Source: Vibrio madracius (GTDB lineage: Bacteria > Pseudomonadota > Gammaproteobacteria > Enterobacterales > Vibrionaceae). From it: a stretch of DNA of 5,934 nt. The position numbers and the translations under genes are program-made. The notes beneath the pieces were generated by a model. It searched no databases. It had not been told where the DNA came from and saw only the letters and a program-made list of their open reading frames with translations. The stretch spans positions 1 through 5,934 of the forward strand of contig ASHK01000504.1 of assembly GCA_000695745.1 (NCBI GenBank), written 5' to 3'. Of the stretch, positions 1-5,934 are shown piece after piece; position 1 is the stretch's first letter, and the number at the start of each line of letters is the position of its first letter.

Positions 1-451
1 ATGTTTTTGGTGGCTCTGGTAATAAGTCTTTGTTATAAATCAGAGAGATGGCTTCGATTGCTAGAGGGTAGCCAATTAACTTGCCGTTGTAATTAACCGC
101 GTCCCAACTGAAATCAACCAGTTTATCTTGAAACTCTTTGCTTGGTTTTACTTCTCTGAGCAAACCTGCCTCTGCATAGCCACCAAAGCGGTCGTGTGCC
201 CAGAAAATAATATCTGGGCCATCGCCAGTTGCCGCAACTTGTTGAAAGCGAGACTCTAACGATTCAGGAAACTGAACGCTGACTTTAACGCCAGTGTCTT
301 CTTCAAACTGGCGACCCACTTCGGCTAAGCCTTCATAGCCTTTGTCACTGTTGATCCAGATGAGTAGTTCGCCTTCAGTAACCGCAAATGCGGGTGTTGC
401 CATTAACGTCGCTAGTGCCACAGCTGACAAGGATGTTTTTAGATTTTTCAT
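1..451 (-). CDS. malE: Maltose/maltodextrin ABC transporter periplasmic binding protein MalE (N-terminal 150 residues, cut by window edge)
   Basis: This is the substrate-binding subunit of a maltose/maltodextrin ABC importer. It captures the sugar in the periplasm and delivers it to MalFGK. Reading starts at ATG 451-449 and stays open to the left edge. Residues 1-23 form a Sec signal peptide (KNLK basic start, hydrophobic core, TPAFA cleavage site). The mature part begins [20 protein letters not shown], followed by [45 protein letters not shown] and [17 protein letters not shown]. These align almost block by block with the N lobe of E. coli MalE as I remember it. The start is supported by AGGA at 460-463, 8 bases upstream. 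The gene lies 185 bases downstream of the amylase, behind a terminator, so it probably has its own promoter. malF, malG and malK are not in view. The family call is secure. Which malE copy this is, if the genome has two, cannot be told here. Confidence 0.95.
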   Translation of the reverse strand, partial: MKNLKTSLSAVALATLMATPAFAVTEGELLIWINSDKGYEGLAEVGRQFEEDTGVKVSVQFPESLESRFQQVAATGDGPDIIFWAHDRFGGYAEAGLLREVKPSKEFQDKLVDFSWDAVNYNGKLIGYPLAIEAISLIYNKDLLPEPPKT

Positions 452-479
452 TGTTACGATCCTGACTATTTGTAATGAC

Positions 480-510
480 ATTAGAATAAACCGAATTCCA
501 ATTGCAGCAA
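480..510 (-). promoter_or_regulatory. Possible malE promoter with a small TTGC-A-GCAA inverted repeat
   Basis: On the minus strand, TTGCTG (510-505) is followed after 16 bases by TATTCT (488-483), with the overlapping TCTAAT (485-480) as an alternative -10. Either would place the transcript start about 20-30 bases before the malE start codon. The inverted repeat TTGCAGCAA at 502-510 overlaps the putative -35 and could bind a regulator. No convincing MalT box (GGGGATGAGG-like) was seen in this 185-base spacer. The elements match consensus only moderately, so this is a tentative call. Confidence 0.3.
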
Positions 511-583
511 AATAGCCTTTTTGTTACTAGGTATAGTTTTTATCTATTTCATAGTGGTTAAGTGTGATTTTGGTTGTGACGAA

Positions 584-614
584 TAAAAAAGCTCCAACAA
601 AAAGGTTGGAGCTT
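584..614 (-). terminator. Intrinsic terminator of the amylase gene
   Basis: AAGCTCCAAC at 589-598 (plus strand, 10 bases) pairs perfectly with its complement at 605-614 around a 6-base loop. Read on the minus strand, the stem is followed at once by a run of T (590-585). It starts about 22 bases after the amylase stop codon (637-639) and separates that gene from malE. Confidence 0.9.
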
Positions 615-636
615 AGCTTATCTTTGGTTTCGCGAC

Positions 637-2430
637 TTAGTTTTGCGTGTCTTCGGTAAGCTGCAAAATATGTGATGTAAGTGGTTTTAATGGGTGTGCT
701 ATACGTCCTAGACCGTCTCGAATCTCAACTTCAAATTGTGCGTTTGAGTTCAAAAGATCACGATAAATGTAACATCCATCGGCTAACTTCAGGTTAGCAA
801 CTAACTCAGCAGGCAACGCAATAGGTTGAGTGGTGCTGCGGTTAGAATCAAAGTTTAGTAACACAAGAGCGTGCTCTTGGTGAGTATATCGAGCATAACA
901 GTAGAGCTTACTGGCTAGGTCACCGTGCGCCACATCACTATCTGTTCCAAATGGCTGCATATCTCCAGTTAATGCGGGACAGGTGAGCGTAACATTCATC
1001 AGTTTTTGATAGTACTGACGCAGTGCCAATTCTTCGGGAGTTGATTGTCCTCCGTCAAAAGCACCATTATTCATCCAGCGTTGGTGGCTGGGAACGCCAA
1101 TATAATCAAAAATAGATGTTCGAGTAGGCTGTCCAAAACCGGCGAGTTCTACGCCAGCTTCTCCGACTTCTTGACCAAAGTAAATCATCGTAGGAGCATT
1201 ACTAATCGTCGCAGAGAGCACCATGCAGGTAAGGCGGATTGTGCATTGGACGCAAACTCACTGCACGGTATACGTTGCTCATCATGATTGTCTAAGAAGT
1301 GAAGCATATGGGGCGCAATATCATGTAATTCTTGTTGAATTCGAGAGATATTCTGCGTGTCTCCGTGGCCCCGAATGATATATTTTAGGGTGTCATAAAG
1401 ATCAACTTTATCGTATAACGCGTCCATTTTACCTAGCTGGATATAATCTCGATATAAATGTGGTTGATACACTTCTGCAACCAAAAAAGCATCTGGTTCA
1501 TTGCCTTTATTGATGAGTTCATAAAGCTCCAAAATTCTACCGGCACCATCTCCGCCATATCATATCGAAACCCATCGACGCCTTGAGATATCCAATATAG
1601 CGCGATATCGCGAAACTTGGTCCATGAGTTCGGTACCTGTTTATGTTGCCAAAATTCAAAATGCGCTTGGTGCGACTTGTCGCGGTAGTCTTCGGGTAGT
1701 ATCGGAAAGTCTTTGCTACCATCGGGACGAACACCGTAGTTTACTTTGACAGTTTCGTACCAATCGTCCGAATTGGGCTTGGCTAATCGAGATCCATTAC
1801 CCGTCCACTTAGCAGGAAACTCCTGATATGGCTCACGAAGCAGAGGATGTTCTTCTCCACCAAGTGGTTGCAGGTGCGCTGGAATATCGGGTAGTTGAAA
1901 GGCTTGATCAGGAATATAGTAGAAGTTGTTATCGACCGCGTACTCTACATTCACATCGTCACTCGCACCAAAATCACAAATTCCGGCTGGATTGTTCAAG
2001 CCTCGGTATTGTCTTGCCACGTGATTGGGGACGATGTCGATGATGACCTTTAAGCCTGCGTCATGCGTTCTTTGGATGAGAGACTGAAATTCTTGATTAC
2101 GGTTACTCGGGTTATCGGCAAGATCAGGTTAACCGAATAATAGTCTTTCACTGCGTAGGGAGAGCCTGCCCTGCCTTTGACAACAGCAGGGTGGTCGTTA
2201 GTAATGCCAAACTCAGTGTAGTCAGCGACCAGCGCATGATGTGGGATCCCCGTGTACCAAACATGGGTCATGCCGAGGTCTTTAATTGAGTCTAATGCCC
2301 TCGAGGTGATGTCGCTGAATTTACCCACACCGTTTTCTTGGATAGTACCCCAGGGTTTATTGTTTGAGTTTTTGTTGCCATAGAGTCTTGTGAAAATTTG
2401 ATAAAGATGGATTTTAGATTGGTGGTTCAT
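637..2430 (-). pseudogene. Cytoplasmic GH13 alpha-amylase family protein, broken by three single-base frameshifts (likely sequencing errors)
   Basis: This is a glycoside hydrolase family 13 enzyme expected to cut alpha-1,4 links of maltodextrins. Restoring one base at each of 2127-2128, 1495-1496 and 1224-1225 gives one continuous 598-residue protein. In that numbering all four GH13 motifs are present: region I DIVPNH (132-137), region II GVDGFRYD with nucleophile D291, region III AFLVAE with acid/base E320, and region IV FLDNHD with D384. An N-terminal strand (HLYQIFTRLYG) opens the barrel, and a domain-C-like part follows about residue 430. No signal peptide is visible, so it should act in the cytoplasm on imported dextrins, which fits the neighbouring malE. 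The start is placed at ATG 2430; ATG 2436 is also possible, but GTGAG at 2437-2441 is spaced better for the inner one. The shifts separate the catalytic motifs, so the gene would be dead if they are real. The exact GH13 subfamily (alpha-amylase, maltogenic enzyme or maltodextrin glucosidase) cannot be fixed from the sequence. Confidence 0.9.
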
Positions 2431-2468
2431 ACTCATCTCACAGTCAAGTTAGAGGTCTGGATATAGAA

Positions 2469-2522
2469 AAAATCTATTATATAGTTGGAGTGTAGAGTAA
2501 GGCCGAGACAAAAAACTCATCC
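2469..2522 (-). promoter_or_regulatory. Putative amylase promoter with MalT-box-like site
   Basis: On the minus strand a perfect TATAAT lies at 2481-2476, giving a transcript start near 2469 and a leader of about 40 bases. The -35 region at the usual spacing (GGCCTT) is poor, which suggests activator dependence. GGATGAG at 2522-2516 matches the core of the MalT box (GGGGA[T/G]GAGG) and lies 34 bases upstream of the -10. A short inverted repeat, ATAGA-5-TCTAT (2463-2477), overlaps the -10 and start region. The -10 is well supported. MalT binding is an inference from one partial site. Confidence 0.5.
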
Positions 2523-2565
2523 TTTTAGGTGGAAAATAGGGGCGTAGATGTGAGGTGTGTGGCAA

Positions 2566-2596
2566 ATGCAGACAATGGCGAGGTCATTGCCTGCAT
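2566..2596 (-). repeat. Hairpin in the thioesterase-amylase spacer
   Basis: The 12 bases at 2566-2577 pair with 2585-2596 around a 7-base loop. The single mismatch becomes a G-U pair in minus-strand RNA, so the transcript reading out of the thioesterase gene could form an uninterrupted stem. There is no T run after it, so it is not a standard intrinsic terminator. It could be a 3' end stabiliser or part of a degraded coding tail. Confidence 0.5.
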
Positions 2597-2633
2597 CGGC
2601 TAAGTCGATGTACTTTTTAGCTAGACGAGTAGG

Positions 2634-3119
2634 TTATTTAAGATATTTAACGTGTGCTTCCATCTCTTCGCCGATCTCTTTGCGCATGTTCATCAGTTTG
2701 ATGGCAGAATCGCGTAACTTAACGTCTTCTTCAGTTTCAGGAATCCATTCAGGGACGGAAGTGGGTTTACCATCTTCATCAACGGCTACCATAATGACAA
2801 TGCAGTGAGTGGTAAGACGGTTTTTAAGTTCTTTAGGGTCACTGGCTTGCACGTCAATGGCTATATGCATTGAAGAGCGTCCGGTGTAGATAACTTTGGC
2901 GCTGACTTCGACGAGGTTGCCAACGTGTATCGGTTGAACAAACCGAATTCCGCCAGCGTAAGCGGTAATGCAGTATTTGCCGCTCCACGCTGCGGAGCAA
3001 GCATAAGCAGCTAAGTCGATCCACTTCATGACCGCACCACCGTGCACTTTTCCGCCGAAATTTACATCACCTGGTTCAGCAAGAAAACGCAGGGTGATGT
3101 CTCTTTTGCCACGACTCAT
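2634..3119 (-). CDS. Hot-dog fold acyl-CoA thioesterase (YciA/BFIT-like)
   Basis: This is a 161-residue single-domain protein expected to hydrolyse acyl-CoA thioesters to free acid and CoA in the cytoplasm. The hot-dog signature lies at residues 16-45: PGDVNFGGKVHGGAVMKWID, with N20, the H26-G27-G28 turn and D35 at the start of the long central helix, as in bacterial acyl-CoA thioesterases of the YciA type. The strand segment RFVQPIHVGNLVEV and the TGRSSMHIAIDV segment complete the sheet. The C-terminal tail (about residues 130-161) is charged and helical. ATG 3119 is supported by AAGGA at 3129-3133, 9 bases upstream. The gene lies 91 bases downstream of the permease on the same strand with no visible terminator between them, so cotranscription is possible. 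The physiological substrate is unknown. The frame stays open for 38 codons after the TAA, which is treated under findings. Confidence 0.88.
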   Translation of the reverse strand: MSRGKRDITLRFLAEPGDVNFGGKVHGGAVMKWIDLAAYACSAAWSGKYCITAYAGGIRFVQPIHVGNLVEVSAKVIYTGRSSMHIAIDVQASDPKELKNRLTTHCIVIMVAVDEDGKPTSVPEWIPETEEDVKLRDSAIKLMNMRKEIGEEMEAHVKYLK

Positions 3120-3210
3120 TTGAACATGTCCTTATTGTTATTTGAGACTTCGATGAGTATGACAAAATTGTTAACAGTAGGCTACAAGGATTGAAGGCCA
3201 ATTGTCGTTA

Positions 3211-4120
3211 TTATTTATCGATGGTTAGGCTCTGCTCCACCGCATTCGTGGCTACTTTGCGACGTTTTATCTTAACTTGAGAAAGAATAACGCCCGAGAT
3301 GACCATCAGCCCGCCAATAACATGGAATTGAGTGATAGTTTCACCTAACAAGGCCGCAGCAAGAGCCACCGCGATGACAGGTAAGAGGTTCATGAACATT
3401 GCGCTGTTGTCAGCACCAATAACGTCAATAGCTTTAACCCAACAAAGTGGTGCAACGAGTGACGCCAACAAGCCCGCATAGGCAATAAGAGGCCATGAAG
3501 CCGGTGTTGGCAGTATTGTTTCGCTGGTCAACAGCAGAGGGAACAGCATAATAACGGCAAATACGCCTTGCGTGTAAATAAGCATCCAACTAGATAATTG
3601 CATCTTCCAGCGTTTTAGAAGCACGCAGTAAGTAGCATAAACAAAAGCAGCAATCACCATTAAAATGTCGCCTTGGGCAACCGTTTGGTGCATAAAGAAA
3701 GCAAGGTCGCCTTGACCTAGCATGAAAGCTAGACCAGCTAAGGAAATAACGCCGCCAGCAATACTGAGCATCGAGATTTTCTTGCCAAGCAGAGGTACCG
3801 ACATAAATACGCTGATAAGTGGCACCAAGGAGGTGATAAGCGCCATATTAGAAGCGGTCGTCGTCAATGCGGCGTAATAGCCAGAGACTGGTTGAGTACC
3901 ATGCCCAAAAAGGCGAGAAAAGCGAGTTTGCCAATGTTGCGACGAATTTCTGGCCAATAACGTTTTAGCTTAGGTAAGCAAAACGGGGTCATGATTAGCA
4001 TGGCAAGCGCCAGCGATAAAAGCTCATTGCACTTGGTTCGATGATCGATGACGCGATTTTATTCACAATGGCATTCCCGCCCCAAATAAGTACGGTTAGG
4101 AAAGGGAGTAAGTAAACCAT
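3211..4120 (-). pseudogene. EamA/DMT-superfamily permease, broken by two single-base frameshifts (likely sequencing errors)
   Basis: This is an inner-membrane transporter of the drug/metabolite (EamA, 10-TM) type; families like this mostly export small metabolites, and the substrate is unknown. ATG 4120 is preceded by GAGG at 4127-4130, 6 bases away. Adding one base at 4010-4011 and one at 3881-3882 gives a 303-residue protein, the usual length for the family. It has two EamA repeats: FLTVLIWGGNAIVNKIAS opens the first, and the second begins near residue 150 (GDILMVIAAFVYATYCVLLK). About ten hydrophobic segments are visible, with a basic C-terminal tail (KIKRRK). A conserved-looking LTTTASNMALITSLVPL lies at the end of repeat 1. 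A shorter reading frame starting at TTG 3957 would lack the first two or three helices and begins with out-of-frame residues, so it is rejected. The gene is divergent from the AraC-type regulator, which probably controls it. Confidence 0.88.
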
Positions 4121-4145
4121 TGTGAGCCTCGTCGCGTTTTGTGGA

Positions 4146-4180
4146 TTGATGTATAGTGTGACAGGTCGTTATAATTATAA
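4146..4180 (+). promoter_or_regulatory. Divergent promoter region with 12-bp palindrome TTATAATTATAA
   Basis: The palindrome TTATAATTATAA at 4169-4180 holds TATAAT on both strands (4170-4175 plus; 4179-4174 minus). On the plus strand, TTGATG (4146-4151) lies 18 bases before it, giving a reasonable sigma-70 promoter for the AraC-type gene with a leader of about 87 bases. On the minus strand the -35 for the permease is poor, as would fit an activated promoter. No clear AraC-type operator repeat was recognised in the remaining part of the 148-base spacer, which otherwise holds a nine-A run at 4223-4231. Confidence 0.5.
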
Positions 4181-4268
4181 ATATCTCTATTAAGACATTC
4201 AGCGCGATAGGAAGACAAGTTGAAAAAAAAAGTCACGTAACCTTCATCCCTCTCTTTCTATTGATAGA

Positions 4269-5015
4269 ATGCCATCTGATGTGTTTATGAATTTCGATGC
4301 GTTTCTTTCCAATACAGAGACTCGGGTTCATTGCCACCCTTGGGGACAAATTCAGCTAATTAGTGGTGGGATCCTTGAAATGGAAGCACAGGATACCCGC
4401 TTTCTTGCTCCCCCTCATTTGGCGATTTGGGTACCTGCTGGTGTCATGCATTGCAGTTATAATCGTAAACCACTGGAATATTGCTCACTGAATATTGCTC
4501 ATGAGCTCACAGCCACTTTCCCAGAGAAAACTAGCTTAATTAAGGTGACGCCAATTGTCTCTTCTATTATTGAGGACTTTCGTCATCGACAGATCAATGT
4601 GGCTCAATCGGACAAAGACAAACGTTTAGTACAAGTTTTATTGGATCAACTGAGCGATCAGCAAGAGCAACATCACTTTCTACCTTCTAGTAACAATAAG
4701 TATCTCGCGCCAATCCTGTCAGCTATCGAAGAGGATCCAACCAATGACATCAGTTTAAAGGAGTGGGCGAGTCGGGTGCACACCACCGAAAGAACGTTGG
4801 CGCGCTATTGCCAAAGTGATCTAGGGATGAGCTTTACTGAGTGGCGACTAAGAGTACGTTACTTGTACTCCATGGATTTACTTCGCGGCGGTCATTCTGT
4901 TAAAGAAGTAGCGTTTACCTTGGGCTATAACCAAGCGAGCCCTTTTATTGCCATGTTTAAGAAGTATTCACGCCAAACTCCGGAACAGTATAAGAACAAA
5001 CTGCTTCAGGAGTGA
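4269..5015 (+). CDS. AraC-family transcriptional regulator with N-terminal cupin domain
   Basis: This is a 248-residue DNA-binding regulator. Residues 20-65 form a cupin-type (AraC_binding) sensor: HCHPWGQ (21-27), FLAPPHLAIWVPAGVMHC (45-62) with H21, H23 and H61, the pattern of the NimR-like group of short AraC regulators. Residues 145-245 form the double helix-turn-helix: SLKEWASRVHTTERTLARYC is the first unit, and SVKEVAFTLGYNQASPFIAM with FKKYSRQTPEQYK is the highly conserved second unit. ATG 4269 has no good Shine-Dalgarno sequence; ATG 4287 is an alternative and also lacks one. No in-frame start lies further upstream before a TGA at 4221. The gene is transcribed away from the permease, and a role in controlling that transporter is the natural inference. 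The ligand is unknown. The frame is intact, unlike those on either side. Confidence 0.93.
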   Translation: MPSDVFMNFDAFLSNTETRVHCHPWGQIQLISGGILEMEAQDTRFLAPPHLAIWVPAGVMHCSYNRKPLEYCSLNIAHELTATFPEKTSLIKVTPIVSSIIEDFRHRQINVAQSDKDKRLVQVLLDQLSDQQEQHHFLPSSNNKYLAPILSAIEEDPTNDISLKEWASRVHTTERTLARYCQSDLGMSFTEWRLRVRYLYSMDLLRGGHSVKEVAFTLGYNQASPFIAMFKKYSRQTPEQYKNKLLQE

Positions 5016-5039
5016 TTGAAACGAGACGACAAGCAAGAT

Positions 5040-5072
5040 CAAAAAAGGAGTATGTAACATACTCCTTTTTTG
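5040..5072. terminator. Bidirectional intrinsic terminator between convergent genes
   Basis: A near-perfect hairpin is formed by 5040-5054 and 5058-5072 with a 3-base loop (TAA): a core AGGAGTATG stem flanked by A6 on the left and T6 on the right. It therefore has a T run on either strand and can end both the AraC-type gene (stop 5013-5015) and the LacI-type gene (stop 5086-5088). Confidence 0.95.
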
Positions 5073-5085
5073 TTGTTCGTGAAGA

Positions 5086-5934
5086 CTAACCTCGGTTGGT
5101 TACGGACTCTCGCGTGACTAAACGTCCGGTAATCAGGGGTCTTGGGTTCATCGGTTTGTCATCCAAAATGGCATCCAATTGCTCCATCGCAAAATCGACA
5201 ATTTGTTGAGATGGGTAGCTGATACACGTAAGAGGTGGATTGAGCTGACTTGCCAATTGAGAGTCTTCGAGTGACACGATGGACACCTCTTGCGGAGTTG
5301 CAAGGTTAAAGTCTCTAAACAAATTCATGGCTACCGCAGCTTGGCTATCACGCATAACCACAAGCGCGGTAAAAGGATGATAGCTATTGAGTAATGACAT
5401 GATGGCTTGTTCGCTGTTGCCGTTGGCGGTCACAATCAACTGGCGATTTACAGGCATTGCTGAGTTTTGTAATGATGTTTTATAGCCGTCAATGACTTGG
5501 CTCGAGGCGAAACTTTCATCATCGACGACAATGGCAATGCTGGAATGTCCTTTGCTTGATAAAAATCGACACGCGCTTTCTGCGGCAAATTTGTAGTCGT
5601 AGCCAATGGCATGAGAAACATCAGCTAAGCTATCGATAGCAATGATATTGTCATTTTTCAGCTCTTCGACCGTTCCACCGAGAGAAATAATGGCGTCGCA
5701 ATGTCTTTGATTAAGATCTTCAACCATACGGACTTGCTCGGCTGGGGTTCCGCAAACTGTACCAGCATGTGTTTACCTTTGGCCTTTAGTGCCTTTGCTA
5801 ACAAGGGCAGGTAGGTGGAAACTTGGCCTGCATCGGTAGAAGATAGGATCACGCCAATATAGTCTGAACGCTGATTTGCCAATGTTTGCGCGGCCGCGTT
5901 TGGGCGGTAATTGAGCTCTTCAGCGGCGCGAAGT
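5086..5934 (-). pseudogene. LacI/GalR-family transcriptional regulator, 5' end outside window, one single-base frameshift (likely sequencing error)
   Basis: This is a sugar-responsive repressor of the LacI/GalR family. The frame is open at the right edge, where it begins within the end of the DNA-binding domain: RAAEELNYRPNAAAQTLA is the typical third helix plus hinge helix that inserts into the operator minor groove. The periplasmic-binding-like effector domain follows: DYIGVILSSTDAG, then CDAIISLGG, HAIGYDYKFAAESACRFL, HSSIAIVVDD, ALVVMRDSQAAVAM, EVSIVSLEDS and the family-typical end GRLVTRESV. Adding one base at 5750-5751 joins the two halves as QFAGTPAEQVRMVEDL and gives 282 visible residues. 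Family members run about 330-340, so roughly 50 residues with the helix-turn-helix lie beyond the edge. The effector and targets cannot be read from the sequence. Control of the maltodextrin genes 2.6 kb or more away is possible but unsupported. It converges on the AraC-type gene. Confidence 0.9.

Noticed and set aside
561..581. CRP-like half sites (TGTGA) upstream of malE
   Set aside because: The two TGTGA motifs are direct, not inverted, repeats, so they do not form a CRP palindrome.
1045..1287. Plus-strand open frame of 80 codons
   Set aside because: It lies opposite the GH13 gene, shows no family motif, and is explained as the complement of conserved amylase codons.
1537..1734. Second minus-strand frame within the amylase
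   Set aside because: It is a frame shadow; the overlapping frame carries the GH13 region II motif.
1828..2043. Plus-strand open frame of 71 codons
   Set aside because: It is antisense to the amylase between regions I and II, with low-complexity, His/Arg-rich translation and no recognisable domain.
2557..2808. Plus-strand open frame of 83 codons
   Set aside because: It is mostly antisense to the thioesterase, with no motif and no convincing ribosome binding site.
3120..3210. Terminator or promoter between permease and thioesterase
   Set aside because: Only short palindromes (GTTAAC, ACAAAATTGT) are seen. There is no stem with a T run and no well-spaced -35/-10 pair.
3211..3957. Permease starting at TTG 3957 as a complete shorter gene
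   Set aside because: The first 25 or so residues are out-of-frame translation. The true first helices are encoded up to ATG 4120 in the two other frames.
5658..5882. Separate 74-residue small protein next to a 213-residue one
   Set aside because: Both are pieces of one LacI-type regulator joined by restoring a base at 5750-5751. The upstream frame also continues to the window edge through the hinge helix.
5890..5897. NotI site GCGGCCGC as a possible cloning scar
   Set aside because: It encodes the Ala-rich hinge segment (PNAAAQTLA) expected at this point of a LacI-type protein.

Overview
The window reads as a fragment of a Vibrio or near-relative genome. The evidence is the protein families and their resemblance, from memory, to Vibrio proteins; no database search was possible. 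Four genes lie on the minus strand from right to left (EamA/DMT permease, hot-dog thioesterase, GH13 amylase, malE). One AraC-type regulator is on the plus strand, and a LacI-type regulator is on the minus strand and runs off the right edge.

Left part (1-2640): a maltodextrin-use segment. malE codes for the periplasmic maltose/maltodextrin-binding protein; the window holds its first 150 codons and its start, and the rest lies beyond the left edge. Upstream of it on the same strand is a cytoplasmic GH13 alpha-amylase-like gene with its own intrinsic terminator, so malE probably has its own promoter. The amylase has a perfect TATAAT -10, a poor -35 and a MalT-box-like GGATGAG upstream, which suggests activator control. 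The plausible joint role is uptake of maltodextrins through MalE and internal hydrolysis by the amylase.

Middle part (2634-4268): an acyl-CoA thioesterase of the hot-dog fold and, upstream on the same strand, an EamA/DMT-type permease. The permease is divergent from the AraC/cupin regulator, a common regulator-transporter arrangement. Their 148-bp shared spacer has an AT palindrome that carries a TATAAT on each strand.

Right part (4269-5934): the AraC-type gene and the LacI-type gene converge on a long perfect hairpin terminator that can serve both strands.

The most striking property is not a new system but a pattern of damage. Three of the six genes (amylase, permease, LacI-type regulator) are broken by six frameshifts. 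Every one is repaired by adding a single base to a short homopolymer: five times GG/CC to GGG/CCC, once A to AA. After repair each gene gives a full-length, motif-complete protein. This points to sequencing or assembly indels more than to gene decay, and the broken genes are annotated here as single loci. I saw no mobile element, CRISPR array, tRNA, rRNA or convincing novel system.
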